A stretch of 64,000 bases of DNA from Halomonas zincidurans B6. Its GTDB lineage: Bacteria > Pseudomonadota > Gammaproteobacteria > Pseudomonadales > Halomonadaceae. Position numbers and translations under genes: made by a program. The stretch lies in contig NZ_JNCK01000001.1 of assembly GCF_000731955.1 (NCBI RefSeq), forward strand, positions 3,410,001 to 3,474,000, in the 5' to 3' direction. Positions within the stretch are counted from its first letter, which is position 1; each line of letters begins with the position of its first letter. The notes below the pieces were generated by a model. The model searched no databases. It saw only the letters and a list, made by a program, of their open reading frames with translations, and had not been told where the DNA came from. Positions 8,440-17,409 of the stretch are shown piece by piece.

Positions 8440-9342
8440 TCACGGATAGCGCCCGCTGCGGCGGTTTTCCACGAGTATGTCGAGAATGGCGTTGGCGGCC
8501 AGCATGACCTCCGTGGGCGCTTCACCCTTGCGCCGGCTGCATAGAATCGGGCAGGTAATGTTTGTGTCCGCGAGATAGCTGTAGACGATGCCCCGGCGCG
8601 TCAGTTGGCTGACCTGTTCGGGCACTAGCGTAATTCCCAATCCCGAAACCACCAGGCCCAGCGCGGTCTGCAATTCATTGGCCTCCTGAGAGACGCGCAC
8701 CTTCAGCCCGCGCCGCCGAAACAGACCGAGCATCATGTCGGCCAAGCTGGGGCGCGGCTTGGCCGGGTAGATAATCAAGGGAAACTCGGCGAGCTCGGAC
8801 AATGACGGCGTCTTGCCGTCTAGCGGATGCCCGGCCGGCAGCGCCACCATCATCGGTTCCTCGAACAGTACCTCTTGCTCGACCTCCTCATCGTCGATCC
8901 TCAGTCGGCCGAAGCCCATGTCGATACGCCCGGCCTTGAGCGCCTGGATTTGTTGCACGGTGGTCAATTCGGCCAGTGTCAACTCGACGTCATCCTTTTG
9001 TCTCAATTCTCGGACCAGGCGCGGTAACTGGCCGTAGAACACCGAGGGCACGAAGCCGACGCCGAACAGCTGGCGTTTGCTGCGTGCCAGGCGACGGGTC
9101 GCGGCAACGGTGGCCTCGAGCTTGTCCAGTATCTGCAGGGTATGCTCATGAAAGAACTGGCCGGCCGGGGTGAAGGCCAGTCCCCGCGGGCTGCGGACAA
9201 ACAGCCTGACGCCCAGCTCTTCTTCCAAATTGTTGATCTGTCTGGTTAAAGGCGGCTGGGCCATGTGTAGTCTGCGGGCCGCTCGGGTGAGGTTGAGCTC
9301 CTCGGCGACGACGCGGAAATAGCGCAGATGGCGTAGCTCCAT
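8440..9342 (-). CDS. catR: CatR/CatM/BenM-type LysR regulator of catechol and benzoate genes
   Basis: This 300-residue LysR protein begins MELRHLRYF and contains LHMAQPPLTRQINNLEEELG in its helix-turn-helix, closely resembling the muconate-responsive regulators CatM, BenM and CatR. The effector domain covers about 90-290. The ATG at 9342 has TGGAGG at good spacing; an open frame continues upstream but lacks these features. It is divergent from catB, and an ATAC-N7-GTAT site overlaps its own ribosome site. By family knowledge it should activate catBCA, and probably benABCD, with cis,cis-muconate as inducer and repress itself. No AraC-type BenR is present in the window. Confidence 0.87.
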   Translation of the reverse strand: MELRHLRYFRVVAEELNLTRAARRLHMAQPPLTRQINNLEEELGVRLFVRSPRGLAFTPAGQFFHEHTLQILDKLEATVAATRRLARSKRQLFGVGFVPSVFYGQLPRLVRELRQKDDVELTLAELTTVQQIQALKAGRIDMGFGRLRIDDEEVEQEVLFEEPMMVALPAGHPLDGKTPSLSELAEFPLIIYPAKPRPSLADMMLGLFRRRGLKVRVSQEANELQTALGLVVSGLGITLVPEQVSQLTRRGIVYSYLADTNITCPILCSRRKGEAPTEVMLAANAILDILVENRRSGRYP

Positions 9343-9343
9343 G

Positions 9344-9358
9344 ATACCTCCAGGGTAT
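9344..9358. promoter_or_regulatory. ATAC-N7-GTAT binding site for the CatR/BenM-type regulator
   Basis: ATACCTCCAGGGTAT matches the ATAC-N7-GTAT consensus of CatM and BenM exactly. It lies in the 106-bp region between catR and catB and covers the catR ribosome site (TGGAGG on the minus strand). Binding here would block catR expression while placing the regulator about 90 bp upstream of the catB start codon. The match is seen; the function is inferred from the family. Confidence 0.7.
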
Positions 9359-9448
9359 GGATGGCAACTCAAACGATATTGGTTCCTCGGCCGCGCGGCA
9401 ATCAAACTCACCCCAATCGTTGTTATAGCCGTTTGTCCGGGAGCCCTG

Positions 9449-10567
9449 ATGTCCAGCATTGAATCCATCGAGACGCTATTGGTCGACTTGCCGACCATCC
9501 GGCCGCACAAGCTGTCGATGACCACCATGGCTTGCCAGACGCTGGTGCTCGTGCGCATGCGTCATTCGGATGGCATCGAAGGGCTGGGCGAGGGCACCAC
9601 CATCGGTGGGTTGAGCTACGGCCCGGAGAGCCCCGAAAGCATCAAGCGCAACATCGATAGCTACCTGGCGCCGCTGCTCATCGGGCAGCCGTCGGCCAAC
9701 CTCAACGCCCTGCGCGCACGCCTGCAACGCCACGCGCGCGGCAACGCGATCGCCAAGTCGGCGCTCGAAACCGCATTGCTCGACGCCCAGGGCAAGCGCC
9801 TGGGGCTGAGCGTCGCCGAGCTGCTGGGCGGGGCTCGTCAAGAGCACCTGCCGGTGCTGTGGACACTGGCCAGTGGCGATACCCACAAGGATATCGACGA
9901 AGCCTTCCAGCGTCTCGACGACCGCCGCCATTGCGACTTCAAGCTCAAGATCGGCGCCAACGCCGTGGCCGACGACGTCCGCCACGTGGCGGCCATCAAG
10001 GCCGCACTGGGCGAGCGTGCCAGTGTGCGCGTCGACGTCAATCAGGCCTGGGACGAGGCGAGTGCCGTGCGCGGCATCGCCGCCCTGCAGGACGCCGGCA
10101 TCGAGCTGATCGAACAGCCGGTCGCGGCCTGTCATCACGCCGCGCTGATCCGCCTGGCAAGCCGATTCCAGGTGCCGATGCTCGCCGACGAGGCGGTACA
10201 GGATGCCCACGACGGCTTCGCCCTGGCGGCCGGTGGGTTCAGCGGCGCCTACGCGCTGAAGATCGCCAAGGCGGCCGGTCCGCGTGGCGCGCTCGAACTG
10301 GCGCACGTCGCCCGGGCCGCGGGTATCGGCCTGTACGGCGGCACCATGCTCGAAGGCACGATCGGCACGGCGGCCGCGCTGCATGCCTGGGCGACGTTGG
10401 ACGACCTGGTCTGGGGTAGCGAGATGTTCGGCCCGCTGCTGCTCACCGACGACATCGTCGCCGAGCCGCTGTACTACCACGACTTCGGCGTCGACCTGCC
10501 GCGCGGCCCGGGGCTGGGCGTTCGGCTCGACGAAGACAAGCTGGCGTACTACCGGCGCAAGCATTGA
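9449..10567 (+). CDS. catB: Muconate cycloisomerase
   Basis: This 372-residue enzyme of the enolase superfamily converts cis,cis-muconate to muconolactone in the ortho (beta-ketoadipate) pathway. Catalytic lysines are in FKLKIG (Lys165 and Lys167). Metal ligands are Asp196 (RVDVN), Glu222 (IEQP) and Asp247 (LADE), matching Pseudomonas CatB spacing. The ATG at 9449 gives the family's usual length; the frame is open further upstream but that extension overlaps the regulatory region. It is the first gene of a run that continues with catC, catA and benABCD in the same direction, so one regulator could drive the pathway from benzoate to muconolactone. Confidence 0.93.
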   Translation: MSSIESIETLLVDLPTIRPHKLSMTTMACQTLVLVRMRHSDGIEGLGEGTTIGGLSYGPESPESIKRNIDSYLAPLLIGQPSANLNALRARLQRHARGNAIAKSALETALLDAQGKRLGLSVAELLGGARQEHLPVLWTLASGDTHKDIDEAFQRLDDRRHCDFKLKIGANAVADDVRHVAAIKAALGERASVRVDVNQAWDEASAVRGIAALQDAGIELIEQPVAACHHAALIRLASRFQVPMLADEAVQDAHDGFALAAGGFSGAYALKIAKAAGPRGALELAHVARAAGIGLYGGTMLEGTIGTAAALHAWATLDDLVWGSEMFGPLLLTDDIVAEPLYYHDFGVDLPRGPGLGVRLDEDKLAYYRRKH

Positions 10568-10607
10568 CGCGCCGCGAAGCCTGACATCGACTCAAAAGGA
10601 GAGACCC

Positions 10608-10898
10608 ATGCTCTTTCAGGTGGAAATGACCGTGCTGTTGCCGCCGGAGATGCCGGCCGAGCGCGCCGCCGAGATCAAGGCCGCCGAGAAGGCCTACGCC
10701 CAGGACCTGCAACGCCAGGGCAAGTGGCGGCATCTGTGGCGGGTCGCCGGCAGCTACGCCAACGTCAGCATCTTCGACGTCGAGGACAACGCCGAGTTGC
10801 AGGAGATCGTCGGCAACCTGCCGCTGTTCCCCTACATGCAAGTCAGCGTCAAGCCGCTGTGCCGCCATCCGTCCGCAGTCCGCGAGGACGATAGCTGA
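10608..10898 (+). CDS. catC: Muconolactone delta-isomerase
   Basis: This 96-residue enzyme forms the small decameric isomerase that converts muconolactone to beta-ketoadipate enol-lactone. The start (MLFQVEMTVLLPPEM) and the segment PLFPYMQVSVKPLCRHPS near the end are diagnostic of CatC. A good ribosome site (AAAAGGAGAGA) precedes the ATG. It lies 40 bp after catB and 71 bp before catA, within the same operon. Length equals the family norm and nothing looks altered. The following pathway genes (pcaD, pcaIJ, pcaF) are not in this window. Confidence 0.93.
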   Translation: MLFQVEMTVLLPPEMPAERAAEIKAAEKAYAQDLQRQGKWRHLWRVAGSYANVSIFDVEDNAELQEIVGNLPLFPYMQVSVKPLCRHPSAVREDDS

Positions 10899-10969
10899 CG
10901 CCGACCGAGCACGCCATACGCCCGCCGGTAGCGGGTATAAAACGACAAGATGAGAGATGAGGTGAAGCC

Positions 10970-11905
10970 ATGAACGTCAAGATTTTCGACACCCCCGAAG
11001 TCCAGGACTTCCTCACGGCCGTCAGCGGCTTCGACCAGGCGGGCGGCAACGATCGCGCCAAGCAGATCATGCATCGCCTGCTGTCGGATCTTTACCGGCT
11101 GATCGACGACTTCGACGTCACTCCCGAGGAGTACTGGGCGACCGTCAATTTGCTCAACGAGCTGGGCGCCGAGAAGCAGGTGGGCCTGCTCTCGCCGGGG
11201 CTGGGTTTCGATCACTACCTGGACATGCGCATGGACGCCGCCGATGAACAGGCACGGCTGGATGGCGGCACGCCGCGCACCATCGAAGGGCCGCTGTACG
11301 TGGCCGGCGCCCCGGTCGCCGAGGGCGAGGCGCGCATGGACGACGGCTCTGATACCGACGCCGAGGTGATGTGGCTCACCGGCCAGGTGCGCGATACCGC
11401 CGGCCAGCCGATCCCGGGCGCCCAGGTCGAGATCTGGCACGCCGACTCCAAGGGCAACTACTCCTTCTTCGACCCGTCGCAGTCGGACTACAACCTGCGG
11501 CGCACCATCCTGGCGGATGCCGAAGGGCGCTACCGGGTGCGCAGCATCATCCCCTCCGGCTACGGCGTGCCGCCGGAAAGCCCCACCGATCAGGTGCTCT
11601 CCGCGCTGGGCCGGCATGGCCAGCGCCCGGCGCATATCCACTACTTCGTCTCCGCGCCGGGGCATAAGCACCTGACCACCCAGATCAACCTGGCTGGCGA
11701 CGCGTACACCTTTGATGACTTCGCCTTCGCCACCCGCGAGGAACTGGTCATCGAGGGCACGCGCATCGAGGATGCCGCCGAGGTCGCCAAGCGTGGCCTG
11801 GAAGGCCCGTTCACCGAGGTGGTGTTCGACGTCGAGCTGGCGCCGACCGAGGCGCGCGAATTGCAGGATCGCCACAAGCGACCGCGCGCCCTCGAACAGG
11901 CCTGA
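10970..11905 (+). CDS. catA: Catechol 1,2-dioxygenase
   Basis: This 311-residue intradiol dioxygenase opens catechol to cis,cis-muconate. The N-terminal helical dimerisation domain (about 1-105) contains the catechol-type signature. The non-heme iron(III) ligands are visible: Tyr164 (GNYSFF), Tyr198 (SGYG), His222 and His224 (PAHIHYF), at the spacing of the Acinetobacter and Pseudomonas enzymes. The ATG is preceded by GATGAGGTGAAGCC. It sits between catC and benA, an order (catBCA-benABCD) that puts the ring-cleaving enzyme next to the genes producing its substrate. Confidence 0.95.
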   Translation: MNVKIFDTPEVQDFLTAVSGFDQAGGNDRAKQIMHRLLSDLYRLIDDFDVTPEEYWATVNLLNELGAEKQVGLLSPGLGFDHYLDMRMDAADEQARLDGGTPRTIEGPLYVAGAPVAEGEARMDDGSDTDAEVMWLTGQVRDTAGQPIPGAQVEIWHADSKGNYSFFDPSQSDYNLRRTILADAEGRYRVRSIIPSGYGVPPESPTDQVLSALGRHGQRPAHIHYFVSAPGHKHLTTQINLAGDAYTFDDFAFATREELVIEGTRIEDAAEVAKRGLEGPFTEVVFDVELAPTEARELQDRHKRPRALEQA

Positions 11906-12035
11906 AGCCGCTTTCGATACGCCACGACCTTTTCAATGCGAGCCGGCGCCATCGCCATGAGCGATGGGTTGGGGACGCCATGTCCCGAGGACGCCGGCCT
12001 GTAGAAAGGACTTGTCGAGAAACAGGAGCAAGATC

Positions 12036-13406
12036 ATGACCTCACAGCTTGATCGTCTCGAGACCCGCGTTCGCGGTGCGGTGGTCGACGACCCGGAGAA
12101 CGGCGTCTTCCGTTGCCATCGCAGCATGTTCACCGACCCGGCGTTCTTCGCGCTGGAAATGAAGCACATCTTCGAGGGCAACTGGGTGTTTCTGGCCCAC
12201 GAGAGCCAGCTCGCCGAGCCCGGCGACTACATGACCGTGACCATCGGCCGCCAGCCGGTGATTCTCACCCGCGACAAGCAGGGCGAGCTGCACGCGATGC
12301 TCAACGCCTGTGCCCACCGCGGCGCCACCCTGTGCCGCAAGAAACGCGGCAACAAGGGCACCTTCACCTGCCCGTTCCACGGCTGGTCGTTCAAGAACGA
12401 CGGCAAGCTGCTCAAAGCCAAGAACGAGAAGACCGGCGCCTACCCGGAAGGCTTCAAGCAGGACGGCTCGCACGACCTCAAGCGTCTCGCACGCTTCGAG
12501 AGCTATCGCGGCTTCCTGTTCGGCAGCCTGAGCGCCGACGTCAAGCCGCTCGCGGAGCATCTCGGCGAGACCACCAAGGTCATCGACAACATCGTCGACC
12601 AGGCGCCGGAGGGGATCGAGATACTGCGCGGCACCTCGTCGTACACCTTCAACGGCAACTGGAAGCTGGGCGCCGAGAACGGGGCCGATGGTTACCATGT
12701 CAGCACCGTGCACTGGAACTACTCCTCGACCATGGATCGGCGCAACTACGACGCCGGCGGCACCAAGGCGGTGGACGCCAACGGCTGGTCGAAGAGTCAG
12801 GGCGGGTTCTACTCGTTCGAGAACGGCCACATGATGCTGTGGACGCGGCTGCTCAACCCGGAGGTGCGTCCCGTCTACAACCAGAAGGACAAGCTCGAGA
12901 CCGAGCTGGGCGAGGCCCGGGCCGATTCGATCGTCAACCAGACCCGCAACCTCTGCCTCTACCCCAACGTCTACCTGATGGATCAGTTCTCGACCCAGAT
13001 CCGGGTGATCCGTCCGCTGGCCGTGGACAAGAGCGAGGTCACCATCTACTGCTTCGCGCCCAAGGGCGAGTCGGCCGAGAGCCGTGCGCTGCGAATCCGT
13101 CAGTACGAGGATTTCTTCAACGTCAGCGGCATGGGCACGCCCGACGATCTCGAGGAGTTCCGGGGCTGCCAGACCGGTTACCAGGCTTCACTGGCCGAGT
13201 GGAACGACCTGAGTCGCGGCGCCGAGCAGTGGATCGACGGCGCCGACGACAACGCCCAGGCCATCGACATGAAACCGCTGCTCAGCGGGGCGTCACCGGA
13301 GGACGAGGGCCTCTATGTGATGCACCACAAGCACTGGGTCGCCGAGATGCTGCGTGCCATCGACAAGGAACGCAGCCAGTTCATCGCCACCGCGCCGGCA
13401 TCCTGA
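12036..13406 (+). CDS. benA: Benzoate 1,2-dioxygenase, large (alpha) subunit
   Basis: This 456-residue Rieske oxygenase subunit has the [2Fe-2S] ligands Cys92-x-His94 (CAHRG) and Cys112-x2-His115 (CPFHGW). The mononuclear iron site is in ENGADGYHVSTVHWNY with His221 and His226, Asp218 bridging. With BenB and BenC it converts benzoate, O2 and NADH to the cis-diol. The ATG at 12036 follows AGGAG and matches the family start (MTSQLDRLE); the frame is open upstream but without family similarity. It lies 130 bp after catA, so either read-through or a second promoter is possible. Confidence 0.95.
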   Translation: MTSQLDRLETRVRGAVVDDPENGVFRCHRSMFTDPAFFALEMKHIFEGNWVFLAHESQLAEPGDYMTVTIGRQPVILTRDKQGELHAMLNACAHRGATLCRKKRGNKGTFTCPFHGWSFKNDGKLLKAKNEKTGAYPEGFKQDGSHDLKRLARFESYRGFLFGSLSADVKPLAEHLGETTKVIDNIVDQAPEGIEILRGTSSYTFNGNWKLGAENGADGYHVSTVHWNYSSTMDRRNYDAGGTKAVDANGWSKSQGGFYSFENGHMMLWTRLLNPEVRPVYNQKDKLETELGEARADSIVNQTRNLCLYPNVYLMDQFSTQIRVIRPLAVDKSEVTIYCFAPKGESAESRALRIRQYEDFFNVSGMGTPDDLEEFRGCQTGYQASLAEWNDLSRGAEQWIDGADDNAQAIDMKPLLSGASPEDEGLYVMHHKHWVAEMLRAIDKERSQFIATAPAS

Positions 13407-13419
13407 GGAGGGCTTCACC

Positions 13420-13911
13420 ATGGATATGAACTTTCTCGACATTCAGGCCTTCATTCATCGCGAAGCGCGCCTGCTCGACGACCGCGACTGGGACGCCTGG
13501 CTCGAATGCTACAGCAAGGACGTGGTGTTCTGGATGCCGGCCTGGGACGACGACGACCGGCTGACCGAGGACCCGCAGTCCGAGATCTCGCTGATCTACT
13601 ATCCCAATCGCGAGGGGCTCGAGGACCGCATCTATCGCATCAAGACCGAGCGCAGCGGGGCGACCAGCATTCCCGAGCCGCGTACCACCCACCAGGTCTC
13701 CAATCTGGAGGTGCTGAGCCAGGCGGGTGACAAGGTCGAACTGCGCTTCAACTGGCACACCCTGAGCCATCGCTATCAGCAGACCAACGCCTACTTCGGC
13801 ACATCCTTCTACACCCTGGACGTGTCCGGCGGGCAGCCGCTGATCGAAAAGAAAGTCGTGATACTGAATAACGATTACATCCACCAGGTCATCGATATCT
13901 ACCACATCTGA
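13420..13911 (+). CDS. benB: Benzoate 1,2-dioxygenase, small (beta) subunit
   Basis: This 163-residue structural subunit has the NTF2-like fold of ring-hydroxylating dioxygenase beta subunits. The pattern FIHREARLLDDRDWDAWLECY near the start and NNDYIHQVIDIYHI at the end is typical of BenB and XylY. It has no catalytic metal and shapes the alpha3beta3 oxygenase. It begins 13 bp after benA with TGAGGAGGG as ribosome site. Length is normal. Confidence 0.94.
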   Translation: MDMNFLDIQAFIHREARLLDDRDWDAWLECYSKDVVFWMPAWDDDDRLTEDPQSEISLIYYPNREGLEDRIYRIKTERSGATSIPEPRTTHQVSNLEVLSQAGDKVELRFNWHTLSHRYQQTNAYFGTSFYTLDVSGGQPLIEKKVVILNNDYIHQVIDIYHI

Positions 13912-13988
13912 TCTGGGCGCACGACCCGGTCCTTGCGGCCGGGGCACGCCGGCCGGACCATCGAGACCGGTGGAGGAGGAGAACGACC

Positions 13989-15032
13989 ATGAGCTATACG
14001 ATTGCACTCAACTTCGAGGACGGCGTCACCCGTTTCATCGGTTGCAAGGAGGGCGAGACCGTCCTCGACGCCGCCTACCGGCAGAAGGTCAACCTGCCGA
14101 TGGACTGCTCCGACGGGGTCTGCGGCACCTGCAAGGGCCTATGCGAGAAGGGCGAGTTCGACCTGGGTGACGAGTATCTGGATGACGCGCTCTCCGACGA
14201 GGAAGCGGCCGATGGCCTGGTCCTGACCTGCCAGATGGTGCCGTCCTCCGATTGCGTGATCCAGGTGCCGGTGGCCTCGGCCCTGTGCAAGACTGCGGTC
14301 GGCAAGGTCGAGGGAACCGTGGCCATGGTCGAGCCGCTTTCCGAGGACAGCATCGAGCTGGCCATCGACCTGGACGAGGGCGCCGAGCTGGCCTTCCTGC
14401 CCGGCCAGTACATCCACATCGATGTCCCGGGTACCGGCGAGCACCGCTCCTACTCCTTCAGTTCCCGGCCGGGTGACTCGCGGGCCACCTTCCTGATCCG
14501 CAACGTGCCCGACGGCCTGATGAGCGGCTATCTCACCGACCGGTGCCAGCCGGGCGAGCGGCTCTCGCTGACCGGGCCGATGGGCAGCTTCTACCTGCGC
14601 GAGATCACCCGCCCGGTGCTGATGCTGGCCGGCGGCACCGGGCTGGCGCCCTTCCTGTCGATGCTCGAGCACCTGTCCCGGAAGCGGGAAGAAGGGCAAG
14701 GCTGCGAGCAGCCGATACACCTGATCTACGGCGTCAACAAGGACGATCACCTGGTCAAGACCGACGTCCTGGACGCGTTCCAGGAGCAACTGCCGAGCTT
14801 CAGCTACACCACCGTGGTGGCCGACGAGGCGAGCGAGCATCCGCGCAAGGGCTACGTCACCCATCACATGGACGCCGAGGTGCTTCACGACGGCGATGTC
14901 GACGTCTATCTGTGCGGCCCGCCGCCCATGGTCGATGCCGTGCTCAAGCACTTCGATACGCAGGGCATCGCCCCGCAGAGCTTCCACTACGAGAAGTTCA
15001 CGCCCAACCAGGCCTCGGAGGAAGCGGCATGA
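13989..15032 (+). CDS. benC: Benzoate 1,2-dioxygenase electron-transfer reductase
   Basis: This 347-residue protein joins an N-terminal plant-type [2Fe-2S] ferredoxin (ligands Cys40, Cys45, Cys48 and Cys81) to an FAD domain (RSYSFSS) and an NADH domain (GGTGLAPFLSML and, near the end, YLCGPPPMVD). It passes electrons from NADH to the BenAB Rieske centre. The ribosome site is GGAGGAGGA. Its stop codon overlaps the benD start (ATGA), so the two are translationally coupled. Confidence 0.95.
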   Translation: MSYTIALNFEDGVTRFIGCKEGETVLDAAYRQKVNLPMDCSDGVCGTCKGLCEKGEFDLGDEYLDDALSDEEAADGLVLTCQMVPSSDCVIQVPVASALCKTAVGKVEGTVAMVEPLSEDSIELAIDLDEGAELAFLPGQYIHIDVPGTGEHRSYSFSSRPGDSRATFLIRNVPDGLMSGYLTDRCQPGERLSLTGPMGSFYLREITRPVLMLAGGTGLAPFLSMLEHLSRKREEGQGCEQPIHLIYGVNKDDHLVKTDVLDAFQEQLPSFSYTTVVADEASEHPRKGYVTHHMDAEVLHDGDVDVYLCGPPPMVDAVLKHFDTQGIAPQSFHYEKFTPNQASEEAA

Positions 15033-15808
15033 TGCGTTTCCAGGATCAGGTGATGGTGATCACCGGCGCCGCTCAGGGCATCGGACGGCGGGTCGCCGAA
15101 CGGGCCGGGGCAGAGGGCGGGCGCCTGGTACTGGTCGATCGTGCCGAGGTCGTCGACGAGGTCGTGGCAACGATCCGCGAGCAGGGCGGCGAGGCGATCG
15201 CCGTCCGGGCCGATCTCGAGACCTTCGCGGGGGCCGAAGCGGCGATCAACGAAGCCTGCGCGCACTTCGGCCGGATCGACGTGCTGATCAACAACGTCGG
15301 CGGGGCGATCAACTTCAAGCCGTTCACCGAGTTCAGCGCCGACGAGATCTCGGCCGAGATCAACCGCTCGCTGATGCCCACCCTGTGGTGCTGCCGAGCG
15401 GTGCTGCCGACGATGGTCGCCCAGGGCGAGGGCGTGATCGTCAACGTCTCCTCGGCGGCGACCCGCGGCATCCATCGCATTCCCTACTCGGCGGCCAAGG
15501 GCGGGGTCAACGCCCTGACCGCCTCGCTGGCCTTCGAGGTTGCCGAGCACGGCATCCGCGTGGTCGCCACCGCCCCGGGCGGAACCGAGGCACCGCCGCG
15601 GCGCATCTCGCGCGGTACGCCCGAACCGCGCAACGACCGGGAACGGGCGTGGTTCCAGGCGCATATCGACCAGACCCGGCAGAGCTGCCTGTTCGACCGC
15701 TACGGCACCCTGGACGAGATGGCCGCGCCGATCCTGTTCCTGGCTTCCCGCGAGGCCAGCTACATCACCGGCAGTGTGTTGCCCGTCGCCGGCGGCGATC
15801 TCGGCTAG
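15029..15808 (+). CDS. benD: Benzoate cis-diol dehydrogenase
   Basis: This 259-residue short-chain dehydrogenase oxidises and decarboxylates the benzoate cis-diol (1,6-dihydroxycyclohexa-2,4-diene-1-carboxylate) to catechol with NAD+. The nucleotide motif TGAAQGIG is at 12-19. The active site has Ser141/142, Tyr153 and Lys157 (YSAAK). Two ATGs occur in tandem at 15029 and 15032; the first overlaps the benC stop as ATGA. Its product feeds catA directly. This completes benABCD. Confidence 0.93.
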   Translation: MMRFQDQVMVITGAAQGIGRRVAERAGAEGGRLVLVDRAEVVDEVVATIREQGGEAIAVRADLETFAGAEAAINEACAHFGRIDVLINNVGGAINFKPFTEFSADEISAEINRSLMPTLWCCRAVLPTMVAQGEGVIVNVSSAATRGIHRIPYSAAKGGVNALTASLAFEVAEHGIRVVATAPGGTEAPPRRISRGTPEPRNDRERAWFQAHIDQTRQSCLFDRYGTLDEMAAPILFLASREASYITGSVLPVAGGDLG

Positions 15809-15934
15809 GCCGCGCTGAAAAGGCCGGCGGTCGGCAATGCTGCGGTGACCGATGAACGCCGGCCATGCGGCGGCCCCGGGGCGGGCGTCGATTCCATGGC
15901 CGGATATCCATGACAACAGTGCCAGGAGCTCAGC

Positions 15935-16105
15935 ATGAAACAGGCCGAACAGGGCGTCGTACTGCAGCATCTGCCCGTCGACGAGATTCATGATCCCGAC
16001 ATCGCCAACGTCAGCAAGGGGCTCGTCGCCGGTATTGCCGGCCTGCCCCCTATTCGCACCGGGTCCGCTGCCGGGCTCGCTGGGTATCAAGGAGGCTGGT
16101 CATGA
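15935..16105 (+). CDS. Small ORF (56 residues) coupled to salicylate hydroxylase, unknown
   Basis: The frame starts with ATG behind CCAGGAGCTCAGC, a good ribosome site, and ends with a TGA that overlaps the ATG of the next gene (ATGA at 16102-16105). The predicted 56-residue peptide begins MKQAEQGVVLQHLPVDEIHD and is acidic in its first half; the second half is Gly/Ala-rich, with no signal peptide or metal motif. I do not recognise it. It may be a genuine small protein, a leader that couples translation to the hydroxylase, or the N-terminal stub of a gene deleted between benD and the hydroxylase. The last option fits a normal-looking start followed by a low-complexity tail. Confidence 0.45.
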   Translation: MKQAEQGVVLQHLPVDEIHDPDIANVSKGLVAGIAGLPPIRTGSAAGLAGYQGGWS

Positions 16106-17409
16106 CACAGGTCCCAACATCCGCACGCCTCAGGGTCGGTATCGTCGGTGGTGGCATCGGCGGAGTGGCCTTGGCCATCGCCCTGTCGCGCCGGGCGGAC
16201 CTCGACGTGACACTTTTCGAGTCGGCCCCGGCATTCTCCGAAATCGGCGCCGGTGTCTCGTTCGGCCCCAACGCGGTGCGCGCCATCGAGCGACTCGAAC
16301 TTGGCGAGGCCTACCGTCGGGTGGCCGATGGTTCGCCGGCGCCGTTCGAGGACGTGTGGTTCGAATGGCGACACGGCGCCGATGACCGCTATATCACTGC
16401 CACCCTGGCGCCGGGTTGTGGTCAGTCTTCGGTGCATCGCGCCGATTTTCTCGACAGCCTGGTGACCTGTCTGCCCGACGGTATCGCCCGTTTCGGCAAG
16501 CGCTGCTGTGAGGTGATCCAGCGAGAGGATGGTGTTCGCCTGTCGTTCAGCGATGGTATCCACGCCGAGTGCGATGTGGCGATCGGCTGCGACGGCATCA
16601 AGTCGGTCGTGCGTGGACATGTGCTGCCTGTCGAGGACGACGGCGACACCGGCCCGCGTTTCAGCGGCACTTACGCCTATCGAGGATTGATCCCGCGGAA
16701 GTCGCTCGAAGCCGAACTCTCGCGTCGGGGCGCGAGCGAGCGCCTGGCTCAAGTGCCGCAGATGCTGCTGGGCCAGGACCGTCACATCCTGACCTTTCCG
16801 GTCAAGGAGGGCGAGGTGGTCAACGTGGTGGCGTTCGAGACCGACAGTGCCCAGCCCCGCCCCCGTGCCGCCGTGACGGATGCCTGGGTCGAGGAGGTGT
16901 CGCAAGCGCAGATGCTGGCAGCCTTTGCCGACTGGGGCGATGCGACGCAGGCGATTCTGGGCTGCATCGAAAAGCCCACGCGCTGGGCGTTGCACGACAT
17001 CGCACCGCTGTCGCACTACCACCGTGGGCGGGTGCTGCTGATCGGCGACGCCGCCCACGCGATGCTGCCGCATCAGGGCGCCGGCGCCGGTCAGGCGCTG
17101 GAAGACGCCTGGGTACTGAGCGAGCTGCTGGGCGATACCGCCTGTGACCGGGATCGGGTCAGTGCGGTATTGGCCGAGTTCGACCGGGTGCGCCGCCCGC
17201 ACGCGAGCGAGGTGCAGCGAACCTCGTTCGAGGCCGGCGAACTCTACGAACGGCGCGGGCCCTGGCGTGACTGCGCTGACGCCGAACTCGCCCGCGAGCT
17301 GGAAACCCGCTTCGACTGGCTGTGGTCCGCCGACCCCGAGCGCGTTGTGACAGCGATACAGGCCACGATGGCGAATGCCCACCCCACCATGGAGCATGAC
17401 AATGGCTGA
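16102..17409 (+). CDS. Salicylate 1-monooxygenase (salicylate hydroxylase)
   Basis: This 435-residue FAD-dependent group A aromatic hydroxylase converts salicylate to catechol with loss of CO2. The dinucleotide motif GGGIGG is at 16-21, the DG motif (GCDGIKSVVR) at 162-171, and the second FAD motif GDAAHAMLPHQGAGAGQ at 315-331. Overall it resembles NahG/SalA. It overlaps the preceding small ORF by 4 bp and the following aldehyde dehydrogenase by 8 bp, so three frames are coupled. Catechol would be taken by the catA product upstream. A related 3-hydroxybenzoate-type substrate cannot be excluded, but the neighbours favour salicylate. Confidence 0.82.
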   Translation: MTQVPTSARLRVGIVGGGIGGVALAIALSRRADLDVTLFESAPAFSEIGAGVSFGPNAVRAIERLELGEAYRRVADGSPAPFEDVWFEWRHGADDRYITATLAPGCGQSSVHRADFLDSLVTCLPDGIARFGKRCCEVIQREDGVRLSFSDGIHAECDVAIGCDGIKSVVRGHVLPVEDDGDTGPRFSGTYAYRGLIPRKSLEAELSRRGASERLAQVPQMLLGQDRHILTFPVKEGEVVNVVAFETDSAQPRPRAAVTDAWVEEVSQAQMLAAFADWGDATQAILGCIEKPTRWALHDIAPLSHYHRGRVLLIGDAAHAMLPHQGAGAGQALEDAWVLSELLGDTACDRDRVSAVLAEFDRVRRPHASEVQRTSFEAGELYERRGPWRDCADAELARELETRFDWLWSADPERVVTAIQATMANAHPTMEHDNG

